Shown: positions 51,455-60,850, counted from the first letter of the stretch. The stretch: 64,000 nt of DNA from Pantoea sp. A4 (GCF_000295955.2 NZ_ALXE01000068.1:1-64000), one strand, 5' to 3'. Numbers and translations are program-made. Notes: generated by a model not told the origin, from the letters alone.

Positions 51455-53842
51455 GTGAACTCTTCAATACCTGATACATCGCACCCCAGCCTGCTACTGC
51501 GTATTTCCGCCGTAGTGGTGCTGCTGTTTGGGCTGGCGCTGGCCGGTGGCGGCCTGTGGCTTGCCGTACTGGGCGGTTCCTGGTACTACCTTGTTGCAGG
51601 GATTTTACTGCTGGTAAATGGCGTTTTACTGTGGCGCGCCAGTCGTCTCACCACCCTGCTGTTTAGTCTGATCTTGTTTGGCACCACCCTTTGGGCGCTG
51701 GCCGAAGTCGGTTTTAGTTTCTTCCTGCTGGCACCCCGCCTCGATATTCTGGTGCTGCTCGGCGTGTGGCTGCTGCTGCCATTCACCTGGCGTTCTCTCC
51801 CGGCGGAGCAGCGCCCAGCGCAAAAACCACTGCAGGGTGCGCTGGTGCTGGCCATACTGACGCTGGGTGTTTCACTGCTGTTTACCCATAACGACATTGA
51901 AGGCAAGCTGCCCGAAGCCACCGCCAGCGAGAGCAGTGCGCAGCAAGATCCCGCAGTGCCGGATGGCGAGTGGCATGCCTATGGCCGCACCCTGGCGGGT
52001 GAGCACTCCTCTCCCCTGAAACAAATTACGCCGCAAAACGTTGATAAGCTGAAAGTCGCCTGGACCTTCCGCACGGGCGATATCATCGGCAAAAACGATC
52101 CGCTGGAGTCGACGTTTGAAGTCACGCCGCTAAAAGTCGGACATACCGTTTATCTTTGCAGTCCACATCAGCGGGTGTTTGCGCTGGATGCCAGCACCGG
52201 CAAACAACTCTGGACGTTTGATCCTCAGGTCAAAGATGACCCCACCTGGCAGCATCTCACCTGTCGCGGCGTCTCTTATCACGCGACTCCGGCTGATGCA
52301 CGCGCCAGCGATGGCACGACACCCCCTGCCGAATGTCAGCAGCGTATTATCCTGCCAACCAACGACGGTCGGATGTTCGCGCTGGATGCCAACAGCGGCC
52401 AGCGCTGCCAGAACTTTGGCCAGAACGGTGAAATCGATCTGAAAGATGGCATGACGGTGAAAACACCGGGCTTCTATCAGGGAACCTCACCGCCCGTGGT
52501 CACGCGCCAGCTGATCATCATGGCCGGTGCCGTCACCGATAATTACTCCACCGAGGAGCCTTCTGGTGTCGTGCGTGGTTTTGATGTCTACACCGGCAAA
52601 CTGGTGTGGGCGTGGGACCCTGGTGCGGCGGATGAAAATGCGCTGCCCTCTGCGACCCATCACTACACGCCGAATTCGCCTAACTCGTGGACGTTGCTGG
52701 CAGCCGATGAAAAACTCGGTCTGGTGTATGTGCCGGTGGGCATGTCGACGCCGGATATCTGGGGCGGTAATCGTACGCCGCTGGGCGAGCGCTATACCAG
52801 TTCACTGGTAGCGTTGCAGATTGCCACCGGCAAACGCGTCTGGTCTTATCAAACCGTTCACCACGATCTGTGGGATATGGATCTGCCGTCCCAGCCGAGC
52901 CTGGTCGATCTGAAAACCGATCACGGCGTCGTCCCGGCGATCTATGCGCCAGCGAAAACCGGTAACATCTTTGTACTGGATCGCCGCGACGGTAAGCTGA
53001 TCGTGCCCGCGCCAGAAACCCCCGTACCGCAAGGTGCAGCGCCTGGCGATCGCACATCGCCAACCCAGCCTTATTCGGAGCTGACGTTCCAACCCAAGCA
53101 GAAGCTGACGGACAAAGACATGTGGGGTGCCACGATGTTTGACCAGCTGGCGTGCCGCATTATGTTCAAGCAGATGCGCTACGATGGCCCGTTCACGCCA
53201 CCCAATACGCAAGGCACGCTGGTGTTCCCCGGTGATGTCGGGATGTTTGAGTGGGGCGGCATTGCGGTTGATCCACAGCGCCAGATTGCGATTGCTAACC
53301 CAATGGCATTCCCGTTTGTGTCGAAGTTGATTCCACGCGGGCCGGGAAATCCGGCGGCACCCAATGCAGAGCATCCACCAGGCAGTGAGATTGGCGTACA
53401 GCCAATGTATGGCACGCCTTATGGTGTGGATCTGCATCCGTTCCTGTCACCGGTAGGCTTGCCTTGCCCGGCTCCACCTTGGGGTTATATTGCCGGTATC
53501 GATCTGCGTACACATCAAATTATGTGGAAGCACATCGTCGGCACCACGCGTGATGCCACTCCGCTCCCCCTGCCGTTTAAGGTCGGTATGCCAATGCTGG
53601 GCGGCACCATGGTCACCGCTGGCGGCGTGACCTTCCTCACCGCCACAATGGATAACTATATCCGGGCATTTGACGTCACCACTGGTAAAGAGCTGTGGAG
53701 CGATCGCCTGCCCGCTGGCGGCCAGTCCACACCGATGACCTACAGCGAAGGCGGCAAGCAATATATTGTCACCGCCGCAGGTGGCCACGGCAGCTTTGGT
53801 ACCAAACAAGGCGACTATGTGGTCGCTTACGCCCTGCCTTAA
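51455..53842 (+). CDS. gcd: membrane-bound PQQ-dependent glucose dehydrogenase-type quinoprotein
   Basis: This 795-residue inner-membrane enzyme oxidises an aldose (typically glucose to gluconolactone) in the periplasm and passes electrons to ubiquinone. The first about 140 residues hold five hydrophobic helices. The remainder is an eight-bladed PQQ propeller with W-motifs such as GKQLWTFDPQ, GKLVWAWDPG, GKRVWSYQTVHHDLWDMDLPSQP (containing the catalytic aspartate) and GKELWSDRLPAGG. The GTG start is supported by AGGAAAC. Membrane-bound quinate/shikimate dehydrogenase is the alternative within the family. PQQ synthesis genes are not in the window. Confidence 0.9.
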   Translation: MNSSIPDTSHPSLLLRISAVVVLLFGLALAGGGLWLAVLGGSWYYLVAGILLLVNGVLLWRASRLTTLLFSLILFGTTLWALAEVGFSFFLLAPRLDILVLLGVWLLLPFTWRSLPAEQRPAQKPLQGALVLAILTLGVSLLFTHNDIEGKLPEATASESSAQQDPAVPDGEWHAYGRTLAGEHSSPLKQITPQNVDKLKVAWTFRTGDIIGKNDPLESTFEVTPLKVGHTVYLCSPHQRVFALDASTGKQLWTFDPQVKDDPTWQHLTCRGVSYHATPADARASDGTTPPAECQQRIILPTNDGRMFALDANSGQRCQNFGQNGEIDLKDGMTVKTPGFYQGTSPPVVTRQLIIMAGAVTDNYSTEEPSGVVRGFDVYTGKLVWAWDPGAADENALPSATHHYTPNSPNSWTLLAADEKLGLVYVPVGMSTPDIWGGNRTPLGERYTSSLVALQIATGKRVWSYQTVHHDLWDMDLPSQPSLVDLKTDHGVVPAIYAPAKTGNIFVLDRRDGKLIVPAPETPVPQGAAPGDRTSPTQPYSELTFQPKQKLTDKDMWGATMFDQLACRIMFKQMRYDGPFTPPNTQGTLVFPGDVGMFEWGGIAVDPQRQIAIANPMAFPFVSKLIPRGPGNPAAPNAEHPPGSEIGVQPMYGTPYGVDLHPFLSPVGLPCPAPPWGYIAGIDLRTHQIMWKHIVGTTRDATPLPLPFKVGMPMLGGTMVTAGGVTFLTATMDNYIRAFDVTTGKELWSDRLPAGGQSTPMTYSEGGKQYIVTAAGGHGSFGTKQGDYVVAYALP

Positions 53843-53851
53843 GCACTTACC

Positions 53852-53882
53852 GCACAGCCTCCAACAGGAGGCTGTGCATTTT
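53852..53882 (+). terminator. gcd terminator
   Basis: GCACAGCCTCC-AACA-GGAGGCTGTGC, an 11-bp perfect stem, followed by ATTTTCTC. The T-run abuts the stop codon of the convergent gene. Confidence 0.88.
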
Positions 53883-53883
53883 C

Positions 53884-55386
53884 TCATTCCACCTTCACAA
53901 TCACACGGCGATAGCTAGTGAGGCTTGGTGAGCCATTATCCGTGACGGCCAGAATCACATGTTCCGTGCCGCTGTGTTTTGCCTGCACGTCGATTTGCTC
54001 ACCGCTGTCTTTGGCGTAGTGCAGAACCTCCGGGGCTTCCAGCGCCTCCTTATCGCGGCTGGCTTGCAGTTCCGCGATCAAAGCAGGATTAGACACCTGC
54101 ACTGCCGCTTCCGGGTAGGCAATCCAGCGATAGCTCAGCGGGTTCCCATCCGGATCGTGCGAGCCTTTAGCGGACAACGTGAAGTGTTGTCCGACTTTGA
54201 CATTGATCCACAGCGGTTGCAGTCCGGTGCTGTTATTCACCACCGCCACAGGGTTGTGGTTGGCGGACGCATAGTCTTTGATGGTCCAGTCCATGCGCGC
54301 CGCGAAATCATGCTGGAAAGCCTCGCGCCAGCGCCAGATGCTGGCCTGATTTGAGGTGTAGGTTTTGCCATCACTGCCGGTCACCGTATCGGCGGCATTG
54401 GGATTGCCAGGGAAGAAGTCACCCCCGCTGGTCCAGACAGGATGTGGCTCATTTTGTGGCTGGCGCAGAATATAGCGCCCGCCCCAACCGCCCCAGCCGG
54501 GGTTCATTTCGCTATCCAACCCGTTACGAATCAGACCAAGGAAAGCAGGCGTATCCCCTTCCATAATAAAGGCGTAATGCAGGTAACCTTTGCCCATTGG
54601 CCCTTTACTGCGGATATTTTTCTCCAGCCACTCTTGTGACACCGTGGTGAAATCAGCACCCGGTGCATTGCGGTAGTAGCGATCGCCGCTGATGCCGGTC
54701 CAGGTGGCGCGGGCATAGTCTTTACCATCCTGGCTGGAAGGATCGACGATATAGGTAATGGCAGGATAGTGGCTGCGCACCCAGTAGCCCGCATCATCCT
54801 GGTCGGAAATGGAATACACCACCAGGTTTTGCGTCAGTGCCGTCACCTGGTTTGCCGGGAGCTTAGCGGAGAGATCGGTCAGCGCCTGCGCCAGCGTGTT
54901 AGCACCGCCCCACAGGCCAATAAACAGCGGTCGGCTGCTGTCAGTAGAACGTTCAATGGCGGCCAGTAAATGCTGTGCTCCCACCGAGCTTTTCCCCGGC
55001 CCTACATCTGCCATGCCGTAACCCGGCTGACCTGCTGCAATCACCGCTTCCAACGTCGCAGCGCTGGGAAAGTGGGGATCGTGTTTCAGCAGATTAGGTT
55101 GTACTGCGGCGTAGTGGCTGAGCACCAGCCGCATTTTGTCCGGGCTGACGGTATTTTTTTGCCAGGTGGAGGTGGTTGCCACTAACCCTTCAATGTCCAG
55201 CTCATTGCTATAGACCAGCAGGCGCGTCAGCGACATTTGATCGTCGGGCTCATTACCAATGTCTGACAGCACAAACACCCGTGGCTTGGCCTGATAGGGC
55301 AGAACCTTTTCCGCCGGTTGCTCTGCGTGGGCCATGCAAGTCATACCCGCCAGCATCAGTGCCAGTGCGGTTTTTTTCATGATCAT
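53884..55386 (-). CDS. exported nucleoside hydrolase-like / cellulose-binding Sde182 family protein (DUF1593)
   Basis: This 500-residue protein has a Sec signal peptide (MKKTALALMLAGMTCMAHA). The nucleoside-hydrolase-like domain spans about residues 35-330, with the conserved acidic motif RVFVLSDIGNEPDDQMSLTRLLVYSNELDIEGLVA and IGLWGGANTLAQAL. A C-terminal beta-sandwich (about 405-500; FTLSAKGSHDPDGNPLSYRW) matches the Sde182 C-terminal domain. Relatives are found in polysaccharide-degrading bacteria. I chose the ATG at 55386 (MIMKK) because AGGG is closer to it; 55380 is an alternative. A palindrome and a ROK regulator gene lie upstream. Confidence 0.85.
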   Translation of the reverse strand: MIMKKTALALMLAGMTCMAHAEQPAEKVLPYQAKPRVFVLSDIGNEPDDQMSLTRLLVYSNELDIEGLVATTSTWQKNTVSPDKMRLVLSHYAAVQPNLLKHDPHFPSAATLEAVIAAGQPGYGMADVGPGKSSVGAQHLLAAIERSTDSSRPLFIGLWGGANTLAQALTDLSAKLPANQVTALTQNLVVYSISDQDDAGYWVRSHYPAITYIVDPSSQDGKDYARATWTGISGDRYYRNAPGADFTTVSQEWLEKNIRSKGPMGKGYLHYAFIMEGDTPAFLGLIRNGLDSEMNPGWGGWGGRYILRQPQNEPHPVWTSGGDFFPGNPNAADTVTGSDGKTYTSNQASIWRWREAFQHDFAARMDWTIKDYASANHNPVAVVNNSTGLQPLWINVKVGQHFTLSAKGSHDPDGNPLSYRWIAYPEAAVQVSNPALIAELQASRDKEALEAPEVLHYAKDSGEQIDVQAKHSGTEHVILAVTDNGSPSLTSYRRVIVKVE

Positions 55387-55445
55387 TATCGTTATCCCTG
55401 TTGATTTCCTTGTCCGGGCCGGAGGATTTTTCTCGCCCAAAACCA

Positions 55446-55470
55446 ACTTAGTTAACAAAGTTAATTAAGT
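55446..55470. promoter_or_regulatory. ROK-type operator candidate
   Basis: ACTTAGTTAAC and GTTAATTAAGT are inverted copies matching at 10 of 11 positions around AAA. The site lies 60 bases upstream of the exported nucleoside-hydrolase-like gene and just past the ROK regulator gene, in the promoter position for the former. Confidence 0.55.
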
Positions 55471-55511
55471 AAACGGCGCTGTATCAGGCTGTTAACGGGA
55501 TCACAAAAAAG

Positions 55512-56513
55512 TCAGGTTAGGCAGGCAGAAACCGCTTCCGCGCTCAGGGTTAACAGGCCTTGCAAACTCTGGTTGTGGCCTAGTCGTAGCCAGGTGATGT
55601 CCAGGGTATTCATCTGTTCAAGCGGGTGCTGTGCCAGACGTTGACGCAGCTGCGGGATCAGCGTGTCAGGCGCACTTTCAAAGAACTCACCCGCCAGCAC
55701 GACGTGACGAAGGTTATGAACCGGTGCGGTACAGCAGATGGCAAAACACAGCGCTTCCAGTGCATTTTGCTCCTGCTGGGGCTGGAAAGCCTTTTCCATC
55801 CCGCCCGCAAAAGGCAGGTGCACGATCTCCGGGTAGTATCCGTTATCCCCCAGAACCACCGATCCATTGAGGAACAGGCCATAACCCAGGCTGCCAAGGC
55901 CGGGCAGCAACGCCAGCCAGGAGTTCAGCTGTGGTAAAGCACGCTGGATCATTACGCTGGAGCACCAGGCAATGTTCATCACCGCCACATCTATGCCGAT
56001 CTGCTCACCCAGTTGTGTCTTGAACGCTATCTGAGTTTCCTGGAACAGCGGGCATCGCCGCACCACGCCACTGAACTGCTCAATCCCTCCTTGCAGCGCA
56101 ATACCGACATGCCGTAGCTGCTGGCGCGAGACGTGTGCCGCAGCCGTCAGTTGAACAATGACCTGCTCTAGCTGGTGGAGGACCGCAGCAGTACTTTGCG
56201 CGGAGATAAAATCATGGTCGCATTGCGCCAGCGTGACCGTCGGGCAGGCGTAATCACACAGGTAGGCTTCCAACCGATAGCCCCGCACCATCACACTGAT
56301 GCTGTAGTAACGACCTTGCGCCAGCGCCAGTAGCATGTGCGGACGACCAAAATCGCCCTCCTGCGCCCCCTCTTCGACGATGGTGCCCTGCGCAATCAGT
56401 TCACTGCTCAGGCGAGTCATATAGGCACGCGTTACACCCAGTTGCTGTGCCAGCGTCGCACGCGAAGCCGGGGCGATCAGCAGGGAGTTGAGCAGTTGCT
56501 GGCGATAATTCAT
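55512..56513 (-). CDS. ROK-family transcriptional regulator with degenerate sugar-kinase motif
   Basis: This 333-residue protein has an N-terminal winged helix (LLNSLLIAPASRATLAQQLGVTRAYMTRLSSELIAQGTIVEEG) and a ROK domain. The usual ROK signature rich in glycines is weak here (LLPGLGSLGYGLFLNGSVVLGDNGYYPEIVHLPF), and the zinc-binding Cys cluster of NagC/Mlc is not obvious. It is probably a sugar-responsive repressor of the adjacent downstream gene on the same strand. Confidence 0.8.
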   Translation of the reverse strand: MNYRQQLLNSLLIAPASRATLAQQLGVTRAYMTRLSSELIAQGTIVEEGAQEGDFGRPHMLLALAQGRYYSISVMVRGYRLEAYLCDYACPTVTLAQCDHDFISAQSTAAVLHQLEQVIVQLTAAAHVSRQQLRHVGIALQGGIEQFSGVVRRCPLFQETQIAFKTQLGEQIGIDVAVMNIAWCSSVMIQRALPQLNSWLALLPGLGSLGYGLFLNGSVVLGDNGYYPEIVHLPFAGGMEKAFQPQQEQNALEALCFAICCTAPVHNLRHVVLAGEFFESAPDTLIPQLRQRLAQHPLEQMNTLDITWLRLGHNQSLQGLLTLSAEAVSACLT

Positions 56514-56585
56514 GGGCGGGATCTCTTAACAGGAAGCGGCTGTTATAACATTGTTGAAAAGCGGGTTGAAAGCGCCAGTAGCCGC

Positions 56586-57221
56586 TTATTGATGTTTCAT
56601 GGCACTGAGTCGATAAGCGCAGCACATATCCGCCAGCCGGGCAGCGTAGTCACTGAGCTCCTGCTGTGAGCGGGCGGTTTGTGACAGACGTTTCCCCACC
56701 GAAGTCAGCGTGGTCCAAATCAGGGTGGCGACCTGCAACCGCTCTTCCCCTGCAACCCCGGCCAGCACCTGCGCCATCATCAGTTCGATGGCTTCCTGCT
56801 CCCGATCTCTTGCCTGATGAACTTCGGGCGCATCGTGATAGTAGGGGGCGGCATGTTCCAACGCGCTGCGCAGAGCCACTTCGTCATACTCCGACTGCAC
56901 AAACGTCAATACCAGCTGCCGCAGCCGCTGTTCGGGTTGCAACGTTTCATCCAGCAGGATCGAACGTAATAGTGTGCCGTTTTGCTGCCACTCATCGCTT
57001 TGTAAGGCAAAGAGCAGCGCGGCTTTGTTGGGAAAATACTGGTACAACGAACCGATACTCACACCCGCCCGTTCCGCTACGCGTGCCGTGGTAAAACGCG
57101 GCATCCCTTCTTGCAGTAAAACCTGAGTAGCTGCCTGCAAAATAGCCTCAACCAGCCGTGCTGATCGCGCCTGCTTAGGGGATTTTCGTGAGGAAATACA
57201 GGGGGTTTCACGCTGGCTCAT
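56586..57221 (-). CDS. TetR-family regulator
   Basis: This 211-residue protein shows a TetR helix-turn-helix (RLVEAILQAATQVLLQEGMPRFTTARVAERAGVSIGSLYQYFPNKAALLFAL) and a C-terminal helical domain of the tetracyclin-repressor-like type. GGAG lies six bases before the start. It is divergent from the O-methyltransferase gene; the 92-bp interval has an imperfect dyad near 57248-57269 (AATGCGATGAA against TTATTCGTATT). Confidence 0.88.
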   Translation of the reverse strand: MSQRETPCISSRKSPKQARSARLVEAILQAATQVLLQEGMPRFTTARVAERAGVSIGSLYQYFPNKAALLFALQSDEWQQNGTLLRSILLDETLQPEQRLRQLVLTFVQSEYDEVALRSALEHAAPYYHDAPEVHQARDREQEAIELMMAQVLAGVAGEERLQVATLIWTTLTSVGKRLSQTARSQQELSDYAARLADMCCAYRLSAMKHQ

Positions 57222-57313
57222 CGACGTCTCCGGGAATGCGATTATTAAATGCGATGAATTATTCGTATTCTGACTCTAGCACAAACGCACACCTTAAAGG
57301 CTGGAAAATACGC

Positions 57314-57988
57314 ATGAACACCCTGACTACCGCACCCGTTGCTCCACTGTTAGAACAGCTCCTGATCGCCTCTGAAAGCGCCTGGGAACAGGACAGCGAA
57401 CTCAGCCGTTTTTGGCACCAGCTGGACAAAAACCAGCGGCAGGAAATGATGCAAGGCAAAACGTCCTACATTGAGTTGTACAGCGCACTGCGTGACATGC
57501 CGCTGGCCGTATCCCGTGAGACGGGCAAGTTGCTGTATATGTTAGCGCGCTCAAACCGGGCGCAGAACGTAGTGGAGTTTGGCACCTCATTTGGCGTTTC
57601 GACCATTCACCTTGCTGCCGCCTTGCGCGACAACGGGGGTGGCCGCCTGATCACCACGGAATTTGAGCCATCTAAAGTCGCGAAAGCCACTGCACATCTG
57701 CAACAGGCGGGTCTGGCGGATTTAGTCGAGATCCGCACCGGGGATGCGCTGCAAAGCCTGAGCCACGATGTCCCCGCCGGGATTGATTTACTGCTGCTGG
57801 ATGGCGCAAAAGGCTTGTATCTCGATATCCTGCGCCTGCTCGAAGACAAGCTGCGCCCTGGCACTATTATCCTCGCGGACGATGCCGATCACAGCCCGGA
57901 ATACCTGCACTACGTACGCAACCCCGCTTCCGGCTACATGACCGTGGCGCTGGCGGAAGATATTGAGATCACCTTGCGACTGGGCTAA
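57314..57988 (+). CDS. class I O-methyltransferase family protein
   Basis: This 224-residue SAM-dependent enzyme resembles caffeoyl-CoA/catechol O-methyltransferases. It shows SAM motif VVEFGTSFGVSTIHLAAAL, the acidic loop ITTEFEPSKVAKA, and LLLLDGAKGLYLDILRLLEDKLRPGTIILADDADHSPEYL with the metal-binding aspartates. Substrate unknown, probably a small phenolic compound. The divergent TetR gene is the likely regulator. Confidence 0.85.
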   Translation: MNTLTTAPVAPLLEQLLIASESAWEQDSELSRFWHQLDKNQRQEMMQGKTSYIELYSALRDMPLAVSRETGKLLYMLARSNRAQNVVEFGTSFGVSTIHLAAALRDNGGGRLITTEFEPSKVAKATAHLQQAGLADLVEIRTGDALQSLSHDVPAGIDLLLLDGAKGLYLDILRLLEDKLRPGTIILADDADHSPEYLHYVRNPASGYMTVALAEDIEITLRLG

Positions 57989-58021
57989 CTGCTCTTTTTC
58001 ATCACTAAATTATTTTTTAAA

Positions 58022-58078
58022 AGGTCAAAATAGACCTCTAATATTCGAATATCGCCCATAAGAGGTCTATAATGACCT
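58022..58078 (+). promoter_or_regulatory. hipBA promoter with two autoregulatory operators
   Basis: Two copies of AGGTC-N6-GACCT lie at 58022-58037 and 58063-58078, 41 bases apart. In the second the six spacer bases are exactly TATAAT, a perfect -10 box (58068-58073), so a bound repressor would cover the promoter. The start point would be about 28 bases before hipB. Confidence 0.7.
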
Positions 58079-58107
58079 CTTGATGTTTCGTATACTGAGG
58101 TTCAGTT

Positions 58108-58407
58108 ATGGCAAATTTAATGCATTTGTTCTCAAACCCCACAGAGATTGCCAGCGGTATTGGACAAAACGTACTGAAACTGCGACTTGCAAAGAATCTC
58201 TCTCGGAAAACACTGGCACAACGTTCAGGTGTTTCAGAGTCTTCAATAAAACGTTTCGAGACCTCAGGCACCATTTCTCTGAGTTCGCTCATCCTTCTGG
58301 CCATTGCGCTGGATGAAATTACCCCAGTGGCACAACTGTTCCAATCCGTACCACCACGCACCATTGAGGAGCTGAATAACCGTCATCGTCAACGGGGCAC
58401 GCGCTAA
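58108..58407 (+). CDS. hipB: HipB-type antitoxin, XRE-family DNA-binding protein
   Basis: This 99-residue antitoxin and repressor has a classical XRE helix-turn-helix (GQNVLKLRLAKNLSRKTLAQRSGVSESSIKRFETSGTISLSSLILLAIALD). GAGG precedes the start by six bases. Its stop overlaps the toxin start (TAATG), so toxin translation is coupled. It probably binds the two AGGTC-N6-GACCT operators upstream. Confidence 0.88.
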   Translation: MANLMHLFSNPTEIASGIGQNVLKLRLAKNLSRKTLAQRSGVSESSIKRFETSGTISLSSLILLAIALDEITPVAQLFQSVPPRTIEELNNRHRQRGTR

Positions 58408-59666
58408 TGTTCAAATCAACCCAGGCACTGCAAGTCTCTATGAACGGTATCTTAGTAGGGAAACTGCAGAAGATTGATGGCTCAGGCATCCATTTTAGCT
58501 ATGCAAAATCCTGGTTAGCAGAGGGTTTTAACCTTTCGCCTTTCACCATGGATTTCACGGAAAAGCCACAGCTCGCCAAAGATAATCTGTTTCGCGGATT
58601 ACACGGACCGTTTGCTGATTCATTGCCAGATGGATGGGGCTTACTGTTAATGGACCGCTTTTTTGACAGTCATTTTGGCGATGGCACCGCGAGAAAGCTG
58701 ACCCCCCTGGATCGCTTAGCCTATCTAGGCGAGCGCGCAATGGGCGCTTTTGAGTATCACCCTACTGTCGAATATGGGGAACATAGTAATGACATCAATC
58801 TGGCCGAACTCTATGAAGCTTCCGTTGAAATACAATCTGGGCAGACTAATGAAGTCTTACAATCATTACGTATGGCTGGTGGCTCACCCGGCGGTGCCCG
58901 GCCTAAAGCGATCGTAGCGATTTCACGCGAAGGTAACCAGGCTAGCTCAGCTTTTGAATCCTTACCTGAAGGTTTTGATCACTGGATAGTCAAATTTCGA
59001 GCCCTGGATGAGCCTTGGGAAACCGGAGCAATTGAGCAAGCTTATGCCATCATGGCTGGACAGGCTGGCATCGTAATGCCTGAAACGCGGCTACTTGAAA
59101 TTCCAGTTCAGAATGACCAACGTAATGAGCGCATATTTGCCACCAAACGCTTTGATCGCGTAGGTAACAGAAAGCGCCATATGATCACCGCGTGTGCTTT
59201 AGCTTATGCCAACTTTAGAGAACCATCGCTGGATTACAGCGACCTGCTTAAGCTAACCCATATGCTGACAAAAAATGCGGTGGATGTGGAAAAAATGGCC
59301 CGCTTAATGGTTTTTAATGCCCTAACTCACAATTACGATGATCACAGCAAAAACTTCGCGTTCCTGTATAACTCAGACAGCCGTACAGCAGAGGAAGACA
59401 ACTGGAGTCTGGCTCCCGGATATGATTTAACCTTCTCTGAAGGTATGGGAGAACACACTACTGCTTATGCGGGTAGAGGAAAGCCCAATCGCAAATCAAT
59501 TCTCGATTTATGCAAACCCTATCCATTTTTGAAACCTGATGAATACATTGAACAAACCTTAGATGCCCTGGCTAACTGGAAAAACGTTTTCAATCAGTTA
59601 AATATCAATGATAAAGCGGGTAAAGGAATATTCAAAATTCTTGAGCAGCAATGGAAACAATTTTAG
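58407..59666 (+). CDS. hipA: HipA-type toxin kinase
   Basis: This 419-residue Ser/Thr-kinase-like toxin belongs to the HipA family, which phosphorylates translation factors or aminoacyl-tRNA synthetases to cause growth arrest. The Gly-rich loop GGSPGGARPK is at about 158-167, the catalytic motif HNYDDHSKN at 308-316 and the metal-binding YDLTFS at about 339-344. All key residues look intact, so the toxin is probably functional. It overlaps hipB by one base. It is somewhat more AT-rich than the genes on either side, consistent with acquisition. Confidence 0.9.
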   Translation: MFKSTQALQVSMNGILVGKLQKIDGSGIHFSYAKSWLAEGFNLSPFTMDFTEKPQLAKDNLFRGLHGPFADSLPDGWGLLLMDRFFDSHFGDGTARKLTPLDRLAYLGERAMGAFEYHPTVEYGEHSNDINLAELYEASVEIQSGQTNEVLQSLRMAGGSPGGARPKAIVAISREGNQASSAFESLPEGFDHWIVKFRALDEPWETGAIEQAYAIMAGQAGIVMPETRLLEIPVQNDQRNERIFATKRFDRVGNRKRHMITACALAYANFREPSLDYSDLLKLTHMLTKNAVDVEKMARLMVFNALTHNYDDHSKNFAFLYNSDSRTAEEDNWSLAPGYDLTFSEGMGEHTTAYAGRGKPNRKSILDLCKPYPFLKPDEYIEQTLDALANWKNVFNQLNINDKAGKGIFKILEQQWKQF

Positions 59667-59695
59667 CCATTGAAACAAGCCTTCTTTGAATGTGC

Positions 59696-60757
59696 TCAGT
59701 CAACCAGCATCAGCTCCTTAGCCCACTGGCCGATCAGTTCGGCGGCGGGGCGCGGTTGCGCCAGGGCCACCGCTTGTCCGGCCCAGTAAGCGCCATACCC
59801 GGCGACCTGCTGGGCACTGGCCGCCTGCGCCAGCGCTTTGCCTAGCGCATAGGTCAGCGGGTAATCGGGGATCTCCTCGGCGGTCGCGGTGCGGGTTTGA
59901 CGGGTGAATGCGCTTTCCAGACTGCGCGCTGGACGGCCTGAGATTGCCGCCGTCATCACCGTGCTGGCCGGGTGACTGGCGCGGATCATCTCACGGTAAG
60001 TCGCATCGCTGGCGGCTTCCGGGCAGAGTAAAAAAGCACTCCCCAACTGCGCGGCCTGAGCGCCCAATTGCAGTGCGGCCGCAATGCCCTGGCTGGTCAT
60101 GATGCCGCCTGCCGCAATCAGTGGGAGATCAACGGCCTGATGCAGAATCTGCACCAGCGCCAGCGTACTCAGCTGTTGATCCGGCTGCTGTGGATCGAAC
60201 ATGCCACGATGCCCACCCGCTTCATAACCCTGTGCCACAATGCCATCGATGCCGCTGGCAGCACTCTGTTGTGCCTCTGTCAGCGAGGTCGCCGTGGCGA
60301 GCAGCACAATACCCTGAGCTTTCAGTTTTTCAATCACCGCCTGTGGTGGGAGGCCAAAGTGAAAACTCACCACCGCTGGGCGAGTTCTGAGTAGCACATC
60401 CAGTAACGCATCATGGTGATTAAAACTGGTGTAAATCTCCGACAGTGCCGCAGGGGGAGAAGCATTGAGACGGGTAAATTCTGGCTGTAAACGCGCGATC
60501 CACGCCTGCTCTTGCGTTGGGTTACGTCGTGCAGGTTGATGACAGAACAGATTGACGTTAAACGGACGGGACGTCAGTGCCTGGGTTGCCTTGATCTGCG
60601 CCTCCGCCTGCTCTGCCGTACTGGCTCCCAGCCCGAGAGACCCCAATGCACCGGCATTACTGACAGCGGCCGCCAACTGCGGGGTGGCAACACCGGCCAT
60701 CGGTGCCTGAATAATCGGGAGTTTCACACCTAATCGATCGCTTAACAGAGATTGCAT
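59696..60757 (-). CDS. nitronate monooxygenase-family FMN enzyme
   Basis: This 353-residue FMN-dependent TIM-barrel enzyme oxidises alkyl nitronates such as propionate 3-nitronate in characterised relatives. Visible features are PIIQAPMAGVATPQLAAAVSNAGALGSLGLG at the N-terminus, GIDGIVAQGYEAGGHRG, LPLIAAGGIMTSQGIAAALQLGAQAAQLGSAFLL and GRPARSLESAF. The start at 60757 follows AGGAG; the frame open to 60784 lacks a site. It is divergent from a LysR gene 93 bp away. Confidence 0.88.
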   Translation of the reverse strand: MQSLLSDRLGVKLPIIQAPMAGVATPQLAAAVSNAGALGSLGLGASTAEQAEAQIKATQALTSRPFNVNLFCHQPARRNPTQEQAWIARLQPEFTRLNASPPAALSEIYTSFNHHDALLDVLLRTRPAVVSFHFGLPPQAVIEKLKAQGIVLLATATSLTEAQQSAASGIDGIVAQGYEAGGHRGMFDPQQPDQQLSTLALVQILHQAVDLPLIAAGGIMTSQGIAAALQLGAQAAQLGSAFLLCPEAASDATYREMIRASHPASTVMTAAISGRPARSLESAFTRQTRTATAEEIPDYPLTYALGKALAQAASAQQVAGYGAYWAGQAVALAQPRPAAELIGQWAKELMLVD

Positions 60758-60850
60758 CACACACTCCTGCTTGAACTTCGCCATTTGCTGCCCCTAAAAT
60801 CTCCTGGTGAGAGGTAAACTTCAACATCGTTCCCATTTTGAGAATCAAAC

